A stretch of DNA of 64,000 nt from Pedobacter glucosidilyticus DSM 23534 (GCF_000425145.1 NZ_AULF01000006.1:173368-237367), one strand, 5' to 3'; numbered from the stretch's first letter, positions 17,419-26,109 are shown. Notes: generated from the sequence alone by a model not told the origin. A program made the numbers and translations.

Positions 17419-17718
17419 TTAAGCTTTAACTGATGCTTTGTTGCCTGATTTTACTTTGTCTACAAATACTTTTGCAGGTTTAAAACTTGGCACAAAGTGC
17501 TCAGGGATAATTATTGCTGTATTTTTAGAAATATTTCTAGCTGTTTTTTCTGCTCTCTTTTTTACAACAAAACTTCCAAAACCTCTAACATAAACATTTT
17601 CTCCGCTTACCATCGAGTTCTTAACTACTTTAAAGAATGCCTCTACGGTTTCTTGCACATCAACTTTCTCAATTCCTGTCTTATTTGCAATTTCAGCAAT
17701 AATCTCTGCCTTTGTCAT
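17419..17718 (-). CDS. HU/IHF-family DNA-binding protein
   Basis: Small nucleoid protein of 99 residues with the HU/IHF fold: helical N-terminus (TKAEIIAEIANKTGI), then the beta-arm region GFGSFVVKKRAEKTARN and a conserved Pro-containing arm ending (IIIPEHFVPSFKPAK). It should bind and bend DNA as a dimer. The GRNPxT signature is changed to KTARNISKN, as in the divergent HU of Bacteroidota. A TAnnTTTG element lies about 50 bases upstream. It is probably the first gene of the HU-TPR unit. Confidence 0.9.
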   Translation of the reverse strand: MTKAEIIAEIANKTGIEKVDVQETVEAFFKVVKNSMVSGENVYVRGFGSFVVKKRAEKTARNISKNTAIIIPEHFVPSFKPAKVFVDKVKSGNKASVKA

Positions 17719-17770
17719 GTCTATATGTTCTTTTTTATATTTAATTAATTCTTCCCAATATTTGGGGTTG

Positions 17771-17778
17771 CAAAAGTA
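17771..17778 (-). promoter_or_regulatory. Likely -7 element for the HU gene
   Basis: CAAAAGTA on the plus strand reads TACTTTTG on the minus strand, an exact TAnnTTTG match. It would give a leader of about 48 bases. No clear -33 TTG was found. Confidence 0.45.
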
Positions 17779-17881
17779 TTGCTTTTAGTTGAATAAAGGA
17801 AAATAATTAAGTAAAATTTTGAATCAACAAGCTATTATCCAACCTATAAGCTATTTTTTAACGTTTTTAAAGCATTAAACG

Positions 17882-17889
17882 TAATTTTG
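17882..17889 (+). promoter_or_regulatory. Likely -7 element for mutY, nearly leaderless
   Basis: TAATTTTG at 17882-17889 matches TAnnTTTG and lies only 3 bases before the mutY ATG at 17893, so transcription would start at or within a base or two of the start codon. The -33 element is not clear. Confidence 0.4.
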
Positions 17890-17892
17890 TGC

Positions 17893-18942
17893 ATGAAATT
17901 TTCTGATGTCTTAATTCATTGGTATAGAACAAATAAGAGAGACTTGCCTTGGAGAGATACAAATGATGCTTATTTAATATGGCTTTCTGAGATTATTCTA
18001 CAGCAAACAAGGGTAGAGCAGGGGATGCCTTATTATTTCAAATTTGCTGAACGTTTTCCAACTGTAAAAGACTTCGCAGACGCTTCTGAAGACGAAGTTC
18101 TTCGCCTGTGGCAAGGATTAGGTTATTACTCGAGAGGCAGAAATATGCTTAAAACTGCTATAAAAGTTATGGAAGAGCATGATGGTGTATTCCCATCTGA
18201 TTATAATTCTTTGATTAAACTAACAGGTATAGGAGCTTATACGGCTGGTGCTATATCATCATTTTCTGCAAACGAAGCCCGGGCAGTAGTTGACGGAAAT
18301 GTATATAGGCTGATTTCGAGACACTTTGGGGTAGAGACACCTATCAATACCCCAAAAGGAAATAAAGAGTTTCAGGAGTTAGCAAATGAGCTATTAAACC
18401 CCCATTTAGCTGGAGAACATAACCAAGCCATGATAGAGTTTGGTGCCTTACAATGTAAGCCCAAAAACCCTAATTGTAGCATTTGCCCTTTTATCACTTC
18501 TTGCTATGCTTATCAAAACAAAAAAATTAATGAATTACCTGTAAAGCTTAAAACCTTAAAAATTAAGCAGCGTTTTTTTGCTTATTTTGTTGTAAGGAGC
18601 GGAAATCACATCCTGTTTAAAAGAAGAGATAACAGTGATATATGGGCTGGTTTACATGATTTTCCGATGATAGAGTTTAACCAAGAACCTACACTTGCCG
18701 AGCTAAAATTACACCCAGATTATCAATCATGGTTTCCTAAAGACGCAAAAATAGAAGCTGTTTCTTTCCCGGTAAAGCATATTTTAACACATCAAAGAAT
18801 ATTTAGCACATTTATTGAAATAGATAGTGTTAATGATGAAATTGTAAAAGAGAAGGGATGGTTATGGCTGAATTTAAACGACTTAGACCAACACGCACAA
18901 CCTAAATTAATTTTTGCTTTTTTAAAAAAATACTTAAATTGA
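17893..18942 (+). CDS. mutY: A/G-specific adenine glycosylase MutY
   Basis: Removes adenine mispaired with 8-oxoguanine. I chose ATG 17893 (MKFSDVLIHWYRTNKRDLPWR); the TTG at 17887 lies in the promoter element. Numbered from that start, catalytic Glu33 sits in SEIILQQTRV, the helix-hairpin-helix is LTGIGAYTAGAI, catalytic Asp134 is in VVDGNVYRL, and the 4Fe-4S cluster is C188-x6-C-x2-C-x5-C. A Nudix-like 8-oxoG recognition domain ends the protein. It lies 19 bases ahead of ssb, a conserved mutY-ssb pair in Bacteroidota. Confidence 0.95.
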   Translation: MKFSDVLIHWYRTNKRDLPWRDTNDAYLIWLSEIILQQTRVEQGMPYYFKFAERFPTVKDFADASEDEVLRLWQGLGYYSRGRNMLKTAIKVMEEHDGVFPSDYNSLIKLTGIGAYTAGAISSFSANEARAVVDGNVYRLISRHFGVETPINTPKGNKEFQELANELLNPHLAGEHNQAMIEFGALQCKPKNPNCSICPFITSCYAYQNKKINELPVKLKTLKIKQRFFAYFVVRSGNHILFKRRDNSDIWAGLHDFPMIEFNQEPTLAELKLHPDYQSWFPKDAKIEAVSFPVKHILTHQRIFSTFIEIDSVNDEIVKEKGWLWLNLNDLDQHAQPKLIFAFLKKYLN

Positions 18943-18961
18943 AGAAAATTAATTAAGATTT

Positions 18962-19402
18962 ATGTCAGGTATCAACAAGGTTATTTTAGTTGGCCACTTA
19001 GGGAAAGACCCAGAAGTTAGGCACTTAGAGGGAAATGTTACAGTGGCTAGTTTCCCTTTGGCTACATCAGAAACGTATAACAAAGACGGTAAAAGAATAG
19101 AACAAACCGAATGGCATAACATAGTAATGTGGCGAGGCTTGGCCGATGTTGCATCTAAATACCTACAAAAAGGTAAACTGGTTTATATTGAAGGTAAGCT
19201 TAGAACTCGGTCTTTTGAAGACAAAGAAGGACATAAAAAATACACCACAGAAGTTGTAGCAGAAAATTTTACCATGCTTGGTAGAAAAAGTGATTTTGAA
19301 AATGGTACTAACGGAACAACAGCTCAGGCAGATAAAACTGAAAACCCTGCCTCAGCATCTAATTTTAGTTTAGATCCTGTGGATGATGATTTGCCTTTCT
19401 AA
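18962..19402 (+). CDS. ssb: Single-stranded DNA-binding protein
   Basis: Binds single-stranded DNA at forks and repair sites. The OB fold covers about 1-108 (GINKVILVGHLGKDPEVR, TEWHNIVMWRGLADVASKYL, KGKLVYIEGKLRTR), followed by a short flexible linker and the acidic tip DDDLPF that binds partner proteins. At 146 residues it has normal length. It sits directly behind mutY. In many relatives gldE and gldD come next; here a bidirectional terminator and a restriction operon follow instead. Confidence 0.96.
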   Translation: MSGINKVILVGHLGKDPEVRHLEGNVTVASFPLATSETYNKDGKRIEQTEWHNIVMWRGLADVASKYLQKGKLVYIEGKLRTRSFEDKEGHKKYTTEVVAENFTMLGRKSDFENGTNGTTAQADKTENPASASNFSLDPVDDDLPF

Positions 19403-19420
19403 AACTTTTTCATATAACAT

Positions 19421-19457
19421 AAAAAAGCCCTTAAAGACATTTTTTAAGGGCTTTTTG
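19421..19457. terminator. Bidirectional intrinsic terminator between ssb and the restriction operon
   Basis: AAAAAGCCCTTAAA (19422-19435) and TTTAAGGGCTTTTT (19443-19456) form a perfect 14-bp stem whose AT-rich flanks give a T run on both strands. It can end ssb on the plus strand and the restriction operon on the minus strand. Confidence 0.88.
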
Positions 19458-19496
19458 TTAAAAATATTCCTTTTAATTCAATAAGTCGTAGTAAAA

Positions 19497-20888
19497 CTAT
19501 TTTAAATAAATTTCATCTCTTATATAAGTGTTGTTAAGCCAAAAACAATGCTTTGTATACTCCTTTGCTTTTGTTAATTTGTCTAATGTCGGTAAAGGAT
19601 AAGTGTCTGCCGCATTTGTAGCGTGTGGTCTAACGTGAGAAACTGAATTAAAGGTCTTATTTGGAAAGTTTGTGTAACGTGTCTTCCCGATTACTTCTTT
19701 TACGATTTTACCTTTTGAAACTACCTCTTTTGTTTTTGCCCAAACTTTTTCCGCTTCAAGAATGTCAGAATATGGCATATTCCAAAACCTAACTTTTCTC
19801 AGAATCAAATGCTCATTTTCAAATTGAAAAAACACGAACAAAAATTTGTGTTCTAAAATGTCCTTAAAATTTGAATCGTCCCATTCCTGTTTTACTATTT
19901 CTTCATATTTGAAATTAGGAAACGAGATATCCTCTTTAGGCAAATTGTTTTCTTTGAGCCTTACTGTTTTAACAATGATTTCAGCCTTTTCAAATTCTTC
20001 AATTTCTTGGTCAAGTTCAATTCCTAAAATTGCTTTTGTAAGATTTGCATAAAAACTCTTTGCGGTTGTGTTTAGCTCAACTCCTGTTGATTTAAGTATT
20101 TGCTCAATTGTCTTACCGTAATAAGGTTTGAATTTTGAAATTACGATTTCCTCAATGGTCTGTTTTTTTGCAACCGCTACAGATGGAATTAATTTACCAT
20201 AAACACCTGATGCTTCATTAGCAATTGATGCAATGATATGATTTACATAACCTTGTTTTAATGAGTAAGCTCTTTGTTTGGCTGGAATGTCACTGAAGGG
20301 TTGTTTCCGAACTGATGAAGCATTTGCTCCTTTTGTGCAAGCTCCCAAATAAAAAGTATCACCTTCTGAAAGTTCGTGTCCCTTTCCGTCAGCAATCTTT
20401 TGTTTGATTAACCCCCAATCCTTTTTTATTATTTCTAAGTCTGTGCTCGGAAAATTCCACTCGTCAACAAGTTTTATTAAGTAATCTAGAATGTCATAAC
20501 CTGCTTGATGCAAATAAAAAATCAAAAGAATGTTTGAATTCTTTTTCCAGAAGTCGCTGTCCTCAAATTTTTGATTTACAACTTCTAAGTAATTAATAAT
20601 GTTTAGCACTAATCGTTCTTTTGAACGATACTCTTTGTTCTTTAACTGCTTTAAAGGAGAAGTTTTGAGTTCCATTCCAATCTCAAAAAAGTCTGCTTCT
20701 GATTTAGAATTAGGATCATAACCAAAGTAAAACTTCTCAAGTATTTGGCCGAAGTTCCCTTTACCCGTGTAGTTATGCTCTAAAATTATTGGGTCGCAAA
20801 TCTCTCTTAAAGTTTTTCCTTTAAGCAACTTAGCATAATCAATTACTGACTTTTTATCATTGGGATTATATTCTCTTTTTTTATCCAT
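19497..20888 (-). CDS. Type II restriction endonuclease, Sau3AI family (predicted GATC)
   Basis: A 463-residue protein closely resembling Sau3AI over its whole length (for example ELKTSPLKQLKN, SKERLVLNIINY, HELSEGDTFYLGACTKGANASS, DIPAKQRAYSLKQGY, EEFEKAEIIVKTV). The N-terminal MutH-like domain carries the catalytic triad D66-x6-E73-x-K75, matching MutH D-x6-E-x-K; the C-terminal half is the second MutH-like domain, catalytically dead and allosteric in Sau3AI. Sau3AI cuts before GATC, so GATC is the predicted site (family knowledge, not shown here). Its start codon overlaps the preceding gene by 8 bases, implying translational coupling. Last gene of the operon. Confidence 0.92.
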   Translation of the reverse strand: MDKKREYNPNDKKSVIDYAKLLKGKTLREICDPIILEHNYTGKGNFGQILEKFYFGYDPNSKSEADFFEIGMELKTSPLKQLKNKEYRSKERLVLNIINYLEVVNQKFEDSDFWKKNSNILLIFYLHQAGYDILDYLIKLVDEWNFPSTDLEIIKKDWGLIKQKIADGKGHELSEGDTFYLGACTKGANASSVRKQPFSDIPAKQRAYSLKQGYVNHIIASIANEASGVYGKLIPSVAVAKKQTIEEIVISKFKPYYGKTIEQILKSTGVELNTTAKSFYANLTKAILGIELDQEIEEFEKAEIIVKTVRLKENNLPKEDISFPNFKYEEIVKQEWDDSNFKDILEHKFLFVFFQFENEHLILRKVRFWNMPYSDILEAEKVWAKTKEVVSKGKIVKEVIGKTRYTNFPNKTFNSVSHVRPHATNAADTYPLPTLDKLTKAKEYTKHCFWLNNTYIRDEIYLK

Positions 20889-22050
20889 TTATTTCAGCTA
20901 CAATTTCAAAATTCAATAAGTTAGTTTGTGCATTAAATGAATAACGTACTAATTTAACATCATTCCACGTTGCAGAAACAGAAGGACGGACTCCATAAAT
21001 GAATTTCCTTTCAACAATATTTTCAAATTCTGCCAAAGCATCATTTGTAAATTCAAATCCTACAATAAATGCCTTTATCATACCATAGTCGCCAAACGCA
21101 TATTCATTTTTCACCCAATCTACATATTTCATTAATTGCAATACATCTTGTGAGTTAACTGTATTTCTTTTGATTTCAATTACCAGGTAATTACTTAATG
21201 TTGGTTTTTGATTTTCAATATAGCGATAACCAAAAATATCCATTTTATCAATGTAATCAATTGGCTTGAATGGTGATGCGATTACTTGATGAGTCAAGTA
21301 ATCCCAATTGCCAAAAATATTTGCTGTTTGCTGATGATTTGTTGTGAGTTGGAAAATTATTGCAGCTTCAACTGCCATTTCGTGTTTCAAGCTTCCATTT
21401 TCATTTACTATTGTGTTTAAAAATGGTGCAATCGATAACGAATATAAGTTGTTATTTGCAGTTCTTTCATTGATTAAATTGTGAAATTCCTGAAAGCTGG
21501 TTTCAAAAGTATTTTCGTTGTTTGGATTATCAATAGCGTCAATATTTCTTCTAAGCAATATATTTTTGAAAGCTTGATTTTCTTCATCTGAAAATTTAAT
21601 AAAACTTAATTTCCAAAATGCCCTTAATATTTTAAAGCTATTTGGTGAGGAAGAAAGTATTTCATCCATATCAATTCCATTTCTAAAAAAAACTGGATAT
21701 GGAATAAATGTGCAAATGAAACGCAAATTAATACTTTCAGCACCAATGTCTAATAATAATTGATTCTGAATTTCATCATAGTTTTGGACTGTAGGCAAAT
21801 TTGCATTTGGATAATTTAAAAATTTACAATCTCCATTTATATTTCTCAAAGTTCCAATGCCATAAATTTTTCTATCGATAAAAAAATATACATTGTCTCC
21901 TTCTCTCATAGAGCAATAATCGGCAAAAGTTCCCTCGTGATGAATTCGCCAAACATTATTCGGAGCTGATAATCTAGTTGAATAAATTCCCTTATTGATT
22001 GAATCGATTAGGGACTCTTCGCTATCTAAACTGAAAAGGAACCCTGCCAT
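20881..22050 (-). CDS. PUA/EVE-like plus PD-(D/E)XK nuclease-like protein in restriction operon
   Basis: A 389-residue protein of unknown function. The N-terminal ~110 residues (FLFSLDSEESLIDSINKG, WRIHHEGTFADYCSMREGDNVYFFIDRKIYGIGTL) look like a PUA/EVE/YTH-type beta-barrel, a fold that in other systems flips out and reads modified bases. The C-terminal ~170 residues carry a PD-(D/E)XK pattern: H223-E224, E228, D271 in KMDIFGY, E292-I-K294, then QDVLQLMKYVDWV. That motif set fits a metal-dependent nuclease. It overlaps the methylase gene by 25 bases and the endonuclease gene by 8, so all three are coupled. It could be a modification-dependent nuclease, a helper or a specificity factor. The domain reading is inference from motifs. 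Confidence 0.72.
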   Translation of the reverse strand: MAGFLFSLDSEESLIDSINKGIYSTRLSAPNNVWRIHHEGTFADYCSMREGDNVYFFIDRKIYGIGTLRNINGDCKFLNYPNANLPTVQNYDEIQNQLLLDIGAESINLRFICTFIPYPVFFRNGIDMDEILSSSPNSFKILRAFWKLSFIKFSDEENQAFKNILLRRNIDAIDNPNNENTFETSFQEFHNLINERTANNNLYSLSIAPFLNTIVNENGSLKHEMAVEAAIIFQLTTNHQQTANIFGNWDYLTHQVIASPFKPIDYIDKMDIFGYRYIENQKPTLSNYLVIEIKRNTVNSQDVLQLMKYVDWVKNEYAFGDYGMIKAFIVGFEFTNDALAEFENIVERKFIYGVRPSVSATWNDVKLVRYSFNAQTNLLNFEIVAEING

Positions 22051-23333
22051 TCTTTTGTTGCTTGTTTAATTTTTTCTTTTAATGATAATCCAATTTTTTC
22101 AATTACTCCGACTACTAAAGCATTACCCATAAAGAATGCTCTTTTAGTATCTGATACTCCTTCAAGTTTTGTATGGTCGTCTGGAAACATATTTAAACGC
22201 TCAAGTTCAACTGGTGATAGTCTTCTGAAACCTTTAGGTGTCTGGATTACGTGTTTAAATCTTGATGGAGATTTTCCTCCTTCACCGGTTATTATTGTTC
22301 TTGAAGGTTTGTCTAACGGATCTGGAAAAATCATTCCTCCCTCACTATAATGATATTCGAAACCTTGTGCATTTTTTCGCATTTCCTTCTTTGGACCTTT
22401 TAAGTAAATCCATTTGTCAAGTTCGTTTTTGTCAATATAAAATTCTGATGTTACTTCACCGTTTTGGATAAGGTCTTTCAAAATCGTGAACTTTCCCTCG
22501 TAGTTTGGTTGTGTCTTTAGAGTTGTAACTAAACCACCTATCATTAAACCTGTGTTTTCAAAAATTCCTGTTGTTCCGTTTTTGTTGAAGTTTTCAGAAA
22601 TTAAAACAATGTCACCTTTAAGTTCAAATTGTGCTGGAAACAAAGAATTTTCAGAGGTTACGGGGAACGCTTCTGCTAAAGTTCCTTCCTCTAAAATCCA
22701 TTCAATAGGAGTAACTTCTTTTATACTTTCGTAAACATTTGTCCCTTGTAAGTATGCCAAAATAAAAACCCTTCTTCTTCTTTGTGGCATACCAAAATCT
22801 GCTGCGTTTATTACTCTCCACTCAACGGCATAGCCCAATTCATTTAAACTTTGTAAGATAATTGCAAAGTCTCTTCCTCTTTGTCCCGATGGAGAAATTA
22901 GAAGTCGATCTACATTTTCAAGAAAAAGATATTTTGGTTTATTCTGTTTTTCTGAAATTATTTTGTGAATGCTCCACCACAGAACACCTTTTTTGCCGAT
23001 AAGTCCTTTTGAGTTTTTTAAGGTTGTTGCAACGGAATAGTCTTGACAAGGAAACCCACCAACCAACAAATCGTGGTCAGGAATTTTTGAGACATCAACT
23101 TGAGCAATGTCTTCATTAGAATGTCCGTTCTTTCCAAAACGATTTTCATAAACTAAAGAAGCGTGTTGAGTTTTTGTCGATGGTTCCCATTGGTTGCTCC
23201 AAACTACTTTAAAAGGTGATTCGAAAGATTTTTTATATCCTGATGACGCAGATTTTCCGTTCCATCCTTCTAGTCCAAGACGAAAGCCTCCAACTCCTGC
23301 AAATAATTCTACGACTTTAATTTCATTTTCCAT
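22026..23333 (-). CDS. DNA (cytosine-5-)-methyltransferase of the restriction system
   Basis: C5-cytosine methylase of 435 residues with the motifs in order: I ELFAGVGGFRLGLEGW (SAM binding), IV GGFPCQDYSV with the catalytic Cys, VI FLENVDRL, VIII QRRRRVFIL, then a variable target-recognition region of about 150 residues, IX RRLSPVELERLNMFPDDH and X FFMGNALVVGVIEKIG. Paired with a Sau3AI-like enzyme it is predicted to methylate C in GATC and protect the host. It overlaps the upstream regulator gene by 11 bases (shared ATGGAAAATGA) and the next gene by 25. The start ATG 23333 places motif I right after six residues, as usual. Confidence 0.95.
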   Translation of the reverse strand: MENEIKVVELFAGVGGFRLGLEGWNGKSASSGYKKSFESPFKVVWSNQWEPSTKTQHASLVYENRFGKNGHSNEDIAQVDVSKIPDHDLLVGGFPCQDYSVATTLKNSKGLIGKKGVLWWSIHKIISEKQNKPKYLFLENVDRLLISPSGQRGRDFAIILQSLNELGYAVEWRVINAADFGMPQRRRRVFILAYLQGTNVYESIKEVTPIEWILEEGTLAEAFPVTSENSLFPAQFELKGDIVLISENFNKNGTTGIFENTGLMIGGLVTTLKTQPNYEGKFTILKDLIQNGEVTSEFYIDKNELDKWIYLKGPKKEMRKNAQGFEYHYSEGGMIFPDPLDKPSRTIITGEGGKSPSRFKHVIQTPKGFRRLSPVELERLNMFPDDHTKLEGVSDTKRAFFMGNALVVGVIEKIGLSLKEKIKQATKEWQGSFSV

Positions 23334-23649
23334 TGTGAACAGTTTTTAGGTATTTCACTTTTTCCTCAGCAACTTTTAGGATACTTAAATCAGCTTCTTC
23401 GTCAAGAATTTTGTAAGCGATAACATCACTTAAAAAATCATTCTGCAATTCTTTCTCGTCTACTTTAAAAAAGTCAGCAACCTGCCTAATAATTTGCTTT
23501 GTAGGTTGTCTTTCATTGCGTTCAATCTTTGCGAGAAGTGAAGTGTCAATACTAATTTGTTCTGAAACAGATTTTAAAGTCAAGCCTGCTTCTTCTCTTA
23601 GATGTCTAAGATGCTCTCCAAATGATTTTGTCTTCTTAATTGTTGCCAT
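23323..23649 (-). CDS. XRE-family controller of the restriction operon
   Basis: Cytosolic helix-turn-helix regulator. From ATG 23649 it has 108 residues, with a Cro/C1-type HTH around 12-65 (SFGEHLRHLREEAGLTLKSVSEQISIDTSLLAKIERNERQPT) and a short helical C-terminal part. It is the first gene of the operon, ahead of the methylase, the place of C-proteins in restriction systems. Two 15-bp GGWC-N7-GWCC palindromes overlap its promoter, so autoregulation is likely. A TTG at 23658 could give three more residues but lies inside an operator. Confidence 0.9.
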   Translation of the reverse strand: MATIKKTKSFGEHLRHLREEAGLTLKSVSEQISIDTSLLAKIERNERQPTKQIIRQVADFFKVDEKELQNDFLSDVIAYKILDEEADLSILKVAEEKVKYLKTVHNGK

Positions 23650-23652
23650 ATT

Positions 23653-23705
23653 GGTCAAATATTGTCCAAAAATAAGGAGAATAATTTTATGGACAAAAAA
23701 AGTCC
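23653..23705 (-). promoter_or_regulatory. Restriction-operon promoter overlapped by two operators
   Basis: On the minus strand TTTG (plus 23694-23697) and TATTTTTG (plus 23667-23674) are 19 bases apart, an exact Bacteroidota promoter. Two matching palindromes overlap it: GGTCAAATATTGTCC at 23653-23667 (touches the -7 box and start point) and GGACAAAAAAAGTCC at 23691-23705 (contains the -33 TTTG). Both fit GGWC-N7-GWCC, centres 38 bp apart. They are predicted binding sites of the XRE protein encoded just downstream. Confidence 0.72.
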
Positions 23706-23800
23706 AAAAATTTTTAATAATGCTTGAATTATGCCATAGACTTTCGTATACCTCAAAAAATAAATATGTTTATGCTGTCAATTCTCTTTAAGAGAAAGAG

Positions 23801-23848
23801 ATTCTAACATTATAAATTATTAGTACTTTATCATGTTAGGATTTTTTT
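23801..23848 (+). terminator. Terminator-like hairpin without an obvious gene before it
   Basis: ATTCTAACAT (23801-23810) pairs with ATGTTAGGAT (23833-23842) with one G-T pair and a 22-base loop; seven T follow on the plus strand. No plus-strand gene lies between it and ssb, so it may be the end of a lost gene, part of a small RNA, or chance. Confidence 0.35.
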
Positions 23849-23904
23849 AAGATAATTAATAAATTTATTAAAAGTCGTAACCATGTGTTAAGGTCTTTGA
23901 TTTA

Positions 23905-26097
23905 CTATTTTCCTCCCGGAGGGCAATATTCTTTCAAGAATTTAGTAAAAGTACTTGCTAAGTGTTTTGTTGTTCCCTCGCCTTCAGAAATACTATGACT
24001 TCTGTTAGGATAGCTCATCATCTGGAAGGTTTTATTGTGTTTGATTAATTCGTTAATCATCTGTTCTGCGTTGTTATAATGCACATTATCATCTCCGGTA
24101 CCATGTATCAACAATAAATTCCCTTGGAGCTTGCTAGCATGTGCCAATGGCGAGCCTTTTACGAAAAACTCTTTATCTTCTGGCAATAAGCCCATGTAGC
24201 GCTCTTGATAAATATTATCATAATTAAGCTGATTATCTACGGCAGCTATAGAAATACCCGTTTTATAAATTTCAGGATATTGGAACAAAAGATTTAAGGT
24301 AGAAGAGCCGCCACCGCTCCAACCCCAAACCGCTATACGGTCTTTATCTACATAAGGCCATTTTAAAATCTCTTTAGCCGCCATAGCTTGGTCTCTGATG
24401 TTTAAAATACCAATATTTCTATAAATAGATTTTCTCCATTCTCTGCCTTTTGGAGCTGGTGCGCCACGTCCTTCTACAGACATATAGATATAACCATCAT
24501 TAGCCATATTACCAGCATATAATCTGTTAAAACCTATTCCAAACCTGTTTACCACGGTTTGCGATGCTGGCTCGCCGTAAACATAAAATACAACTGGATA
24601 TTTCTTTGAAGCATCAAAATTAGTTGGTTTTACCATCCAGCCATCCATTTCTATACCATCCTCTGTTTTTACTTTAAAAAACTCTACCTGTGGCAATTTC
24701 ATAGATTTAAACCTTGCCGAAGTTTCTTTTTCTGATAGTACTTTGTGTTCTGGTAAACTCACTACTTGTGAAACAGGGTAGTTTGCCGTACTAGAAAAAC
24801 TATGTAAAGCTAATTTTCCGTTTGGTGATATATCATAATCGTGGGTGCCTACTTGGTTTGCCGGACTAACCCTAACAGCTTTACTGCTGCCATCAATTTT
24901 AACACGATATAAATAAGTTTCTGTGGCATTATCTGGCGAAGCTGTAAAGTAAATCAGTCCGTTTCTTTCATCAATTAAACTGATATTGATGATGTCATAA
25001 TCTCCTTTGGTAATTATTTTTTCTTTACCATCTAAATCAATACTGTAGATATGACGCCAGCCGTCTTTCTCGCTCACCCAAATGTATTCTTTACCTTCTT
25101 TTATCCAATCCCAACCTGTAGGGTCATCATCATTCCACCTAGATTTTATGTCTATCCAAGCCGTTTCCTTTTCTTCGTAAATGGTTTTTACTTTACCATC
25201 TATAGCATTACAAAGCATTACTTTACTGATGTTTTGCCTACGATTTAATTGTTGGATAATAAGCTGATTGTTATTATTAGCCCATTCCATACGTGGGATA
25301 TAATGTTGTACAGCATCGCCGGGTACAGCCATCCATTTTGTTGGTCCACCACCAGATGATACTACACCAATTCGGCATCTGCTTGGGTCTTCTCCCACTA
25401 CCGGATATTCTACCGGAATGGTAAATGGATACAAAGAATCGGTATTATTAATCATCAGATAGTCTTTAGTTTTACGAGCATCTAATTGCCAGTAAGCGAT
25501 AGATTGCCCATTAGGCGACCATCTAAAACCATCTCTACAACCAAATTCTTCTTCATAAACCCAATCAAAAGTACCGTTTATGAGTTTGTTAACCCCATCA
25601 GTAGTTAAAGCTTTGTTTCTTCCGCTAGTTAATTCCTCCACATAAATATTATTTTTACTAACATAAGCTACACGAGTACCATCTGGAGAGAATTTGGCGA
25701 ACATTAAAGATGATACAGGTTTGTCTTTACCCAACTGCTGTAGCTTTTTGCTTTGTGTATCATACACCCAGTAATCGCCACGGGTATCATAACGCCATAC
25801 TTTTACGGTGTTGGTATGCAGTAATAACTTCTTTTTATCATCACTTAAACTAAATCTTTTAACGTCTAAAGGTTTGCCATTTGGCGGAGTTAAAGCCGCT
25901 GTGCTTAAGATAATGGTTTCGTTTTTAGGATTTCTGACATCTATTTCTACGATACCTTTATCATTAATTTCATAATAAGTAAAACCATCTTGCGACCACT
26001 GTGTGCCGGGGCCAAATTGTGCTTTTACACTTAAAAAGCTGATGAATAATAAAACAGCTAAAACTATTTTACCCATTTTCTGAATATTATTTTTCAT
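23905..26097 (-). CDS. Dipeptidyl peptidase IV family serine peptidase (S9B)
   Basis: Exported peptidase of 730 residues that removes N-terminal X-Pro dipeptides. A signal peptide (to about residue 27, VKAQFG) precedes an eight-bladed beta-propeller (DPP IV N domain) including the DWVYEEEFG motif, whose two Glu bind the substrate amino terminus. The alpha/beta-hydrolase domain has Ser594 in GWSGGGS, Asp in GTGDDNVH and His701 in RSHSI. It is the last of three co-directional peptidase genes (M61, M28, S9), with 12 bases to the M28 gene. Likely periplasmic or surface peptide degradation. Confidence 0.94.
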   Translation of the reverse strand: MKNNIQKMGKIVLAVLLFISFLSVKAQFGPGTQWSQDGFTYYEINDKGIVEIDVRNPKNETIILSTAALTPPNGKPLDVKRFSLSDDKKKLLLHTNTVKVWRYDTRGDYWVYDTQSKKLQQLGKDKPVSSLMFAKFSPDGTRVAYVSKNNIYVEELTSGRNKALTTDGVNKLINGTFDWVYEEEFGCRDGFRWSPNGQSIAYWQLDARKTKDYLMINNTDSLYPFTIPVEYPVVGEDPSRCRIGVVSSGGGPTKWMAVPGDAVQHYIPRMEWANNNNQLIIQQLNRRQNISKVMLCNAIDGKVKTIYEEKETAWIDIKSRWNDDDPTGWDWIKEGKEYIWVSEKDGWRHIYSIDLDGKEKIITKGDYDIINISLIDERNGLIYFTASPDNATETYLYRVKIDGSSKAVRVSPANQVGTHDYDISPNGKLALHSFSSTANYPVSQVVSLPEHKVLSEKETSARFKSMKLPQVEFFKVKTEDGIEMDGWMVKPTNFDASKKYPVVFYVYGEPASQTVVNRFGIGFNRLYAGNMANDGYIYMSVEGRGAPAPKGREWRKSIYRNIGILNIRDQAMAAKEILKWPYVDKDRIAVWGWSGGGSSTLNLLFQYPEIYKTGISIAAVDNQLNYDNIYQERYMGLLPEDKEFFVKGSPLAHASKLQGNLLLIHGTGDDNVHYNNAEQMINELIKHNKTFQMMSYPNRSHSISEGEGTTKHLASTFTKFLKEYCPPGGK

Positions 26098-26109
26098 GAT
26101 AATCTGTTT

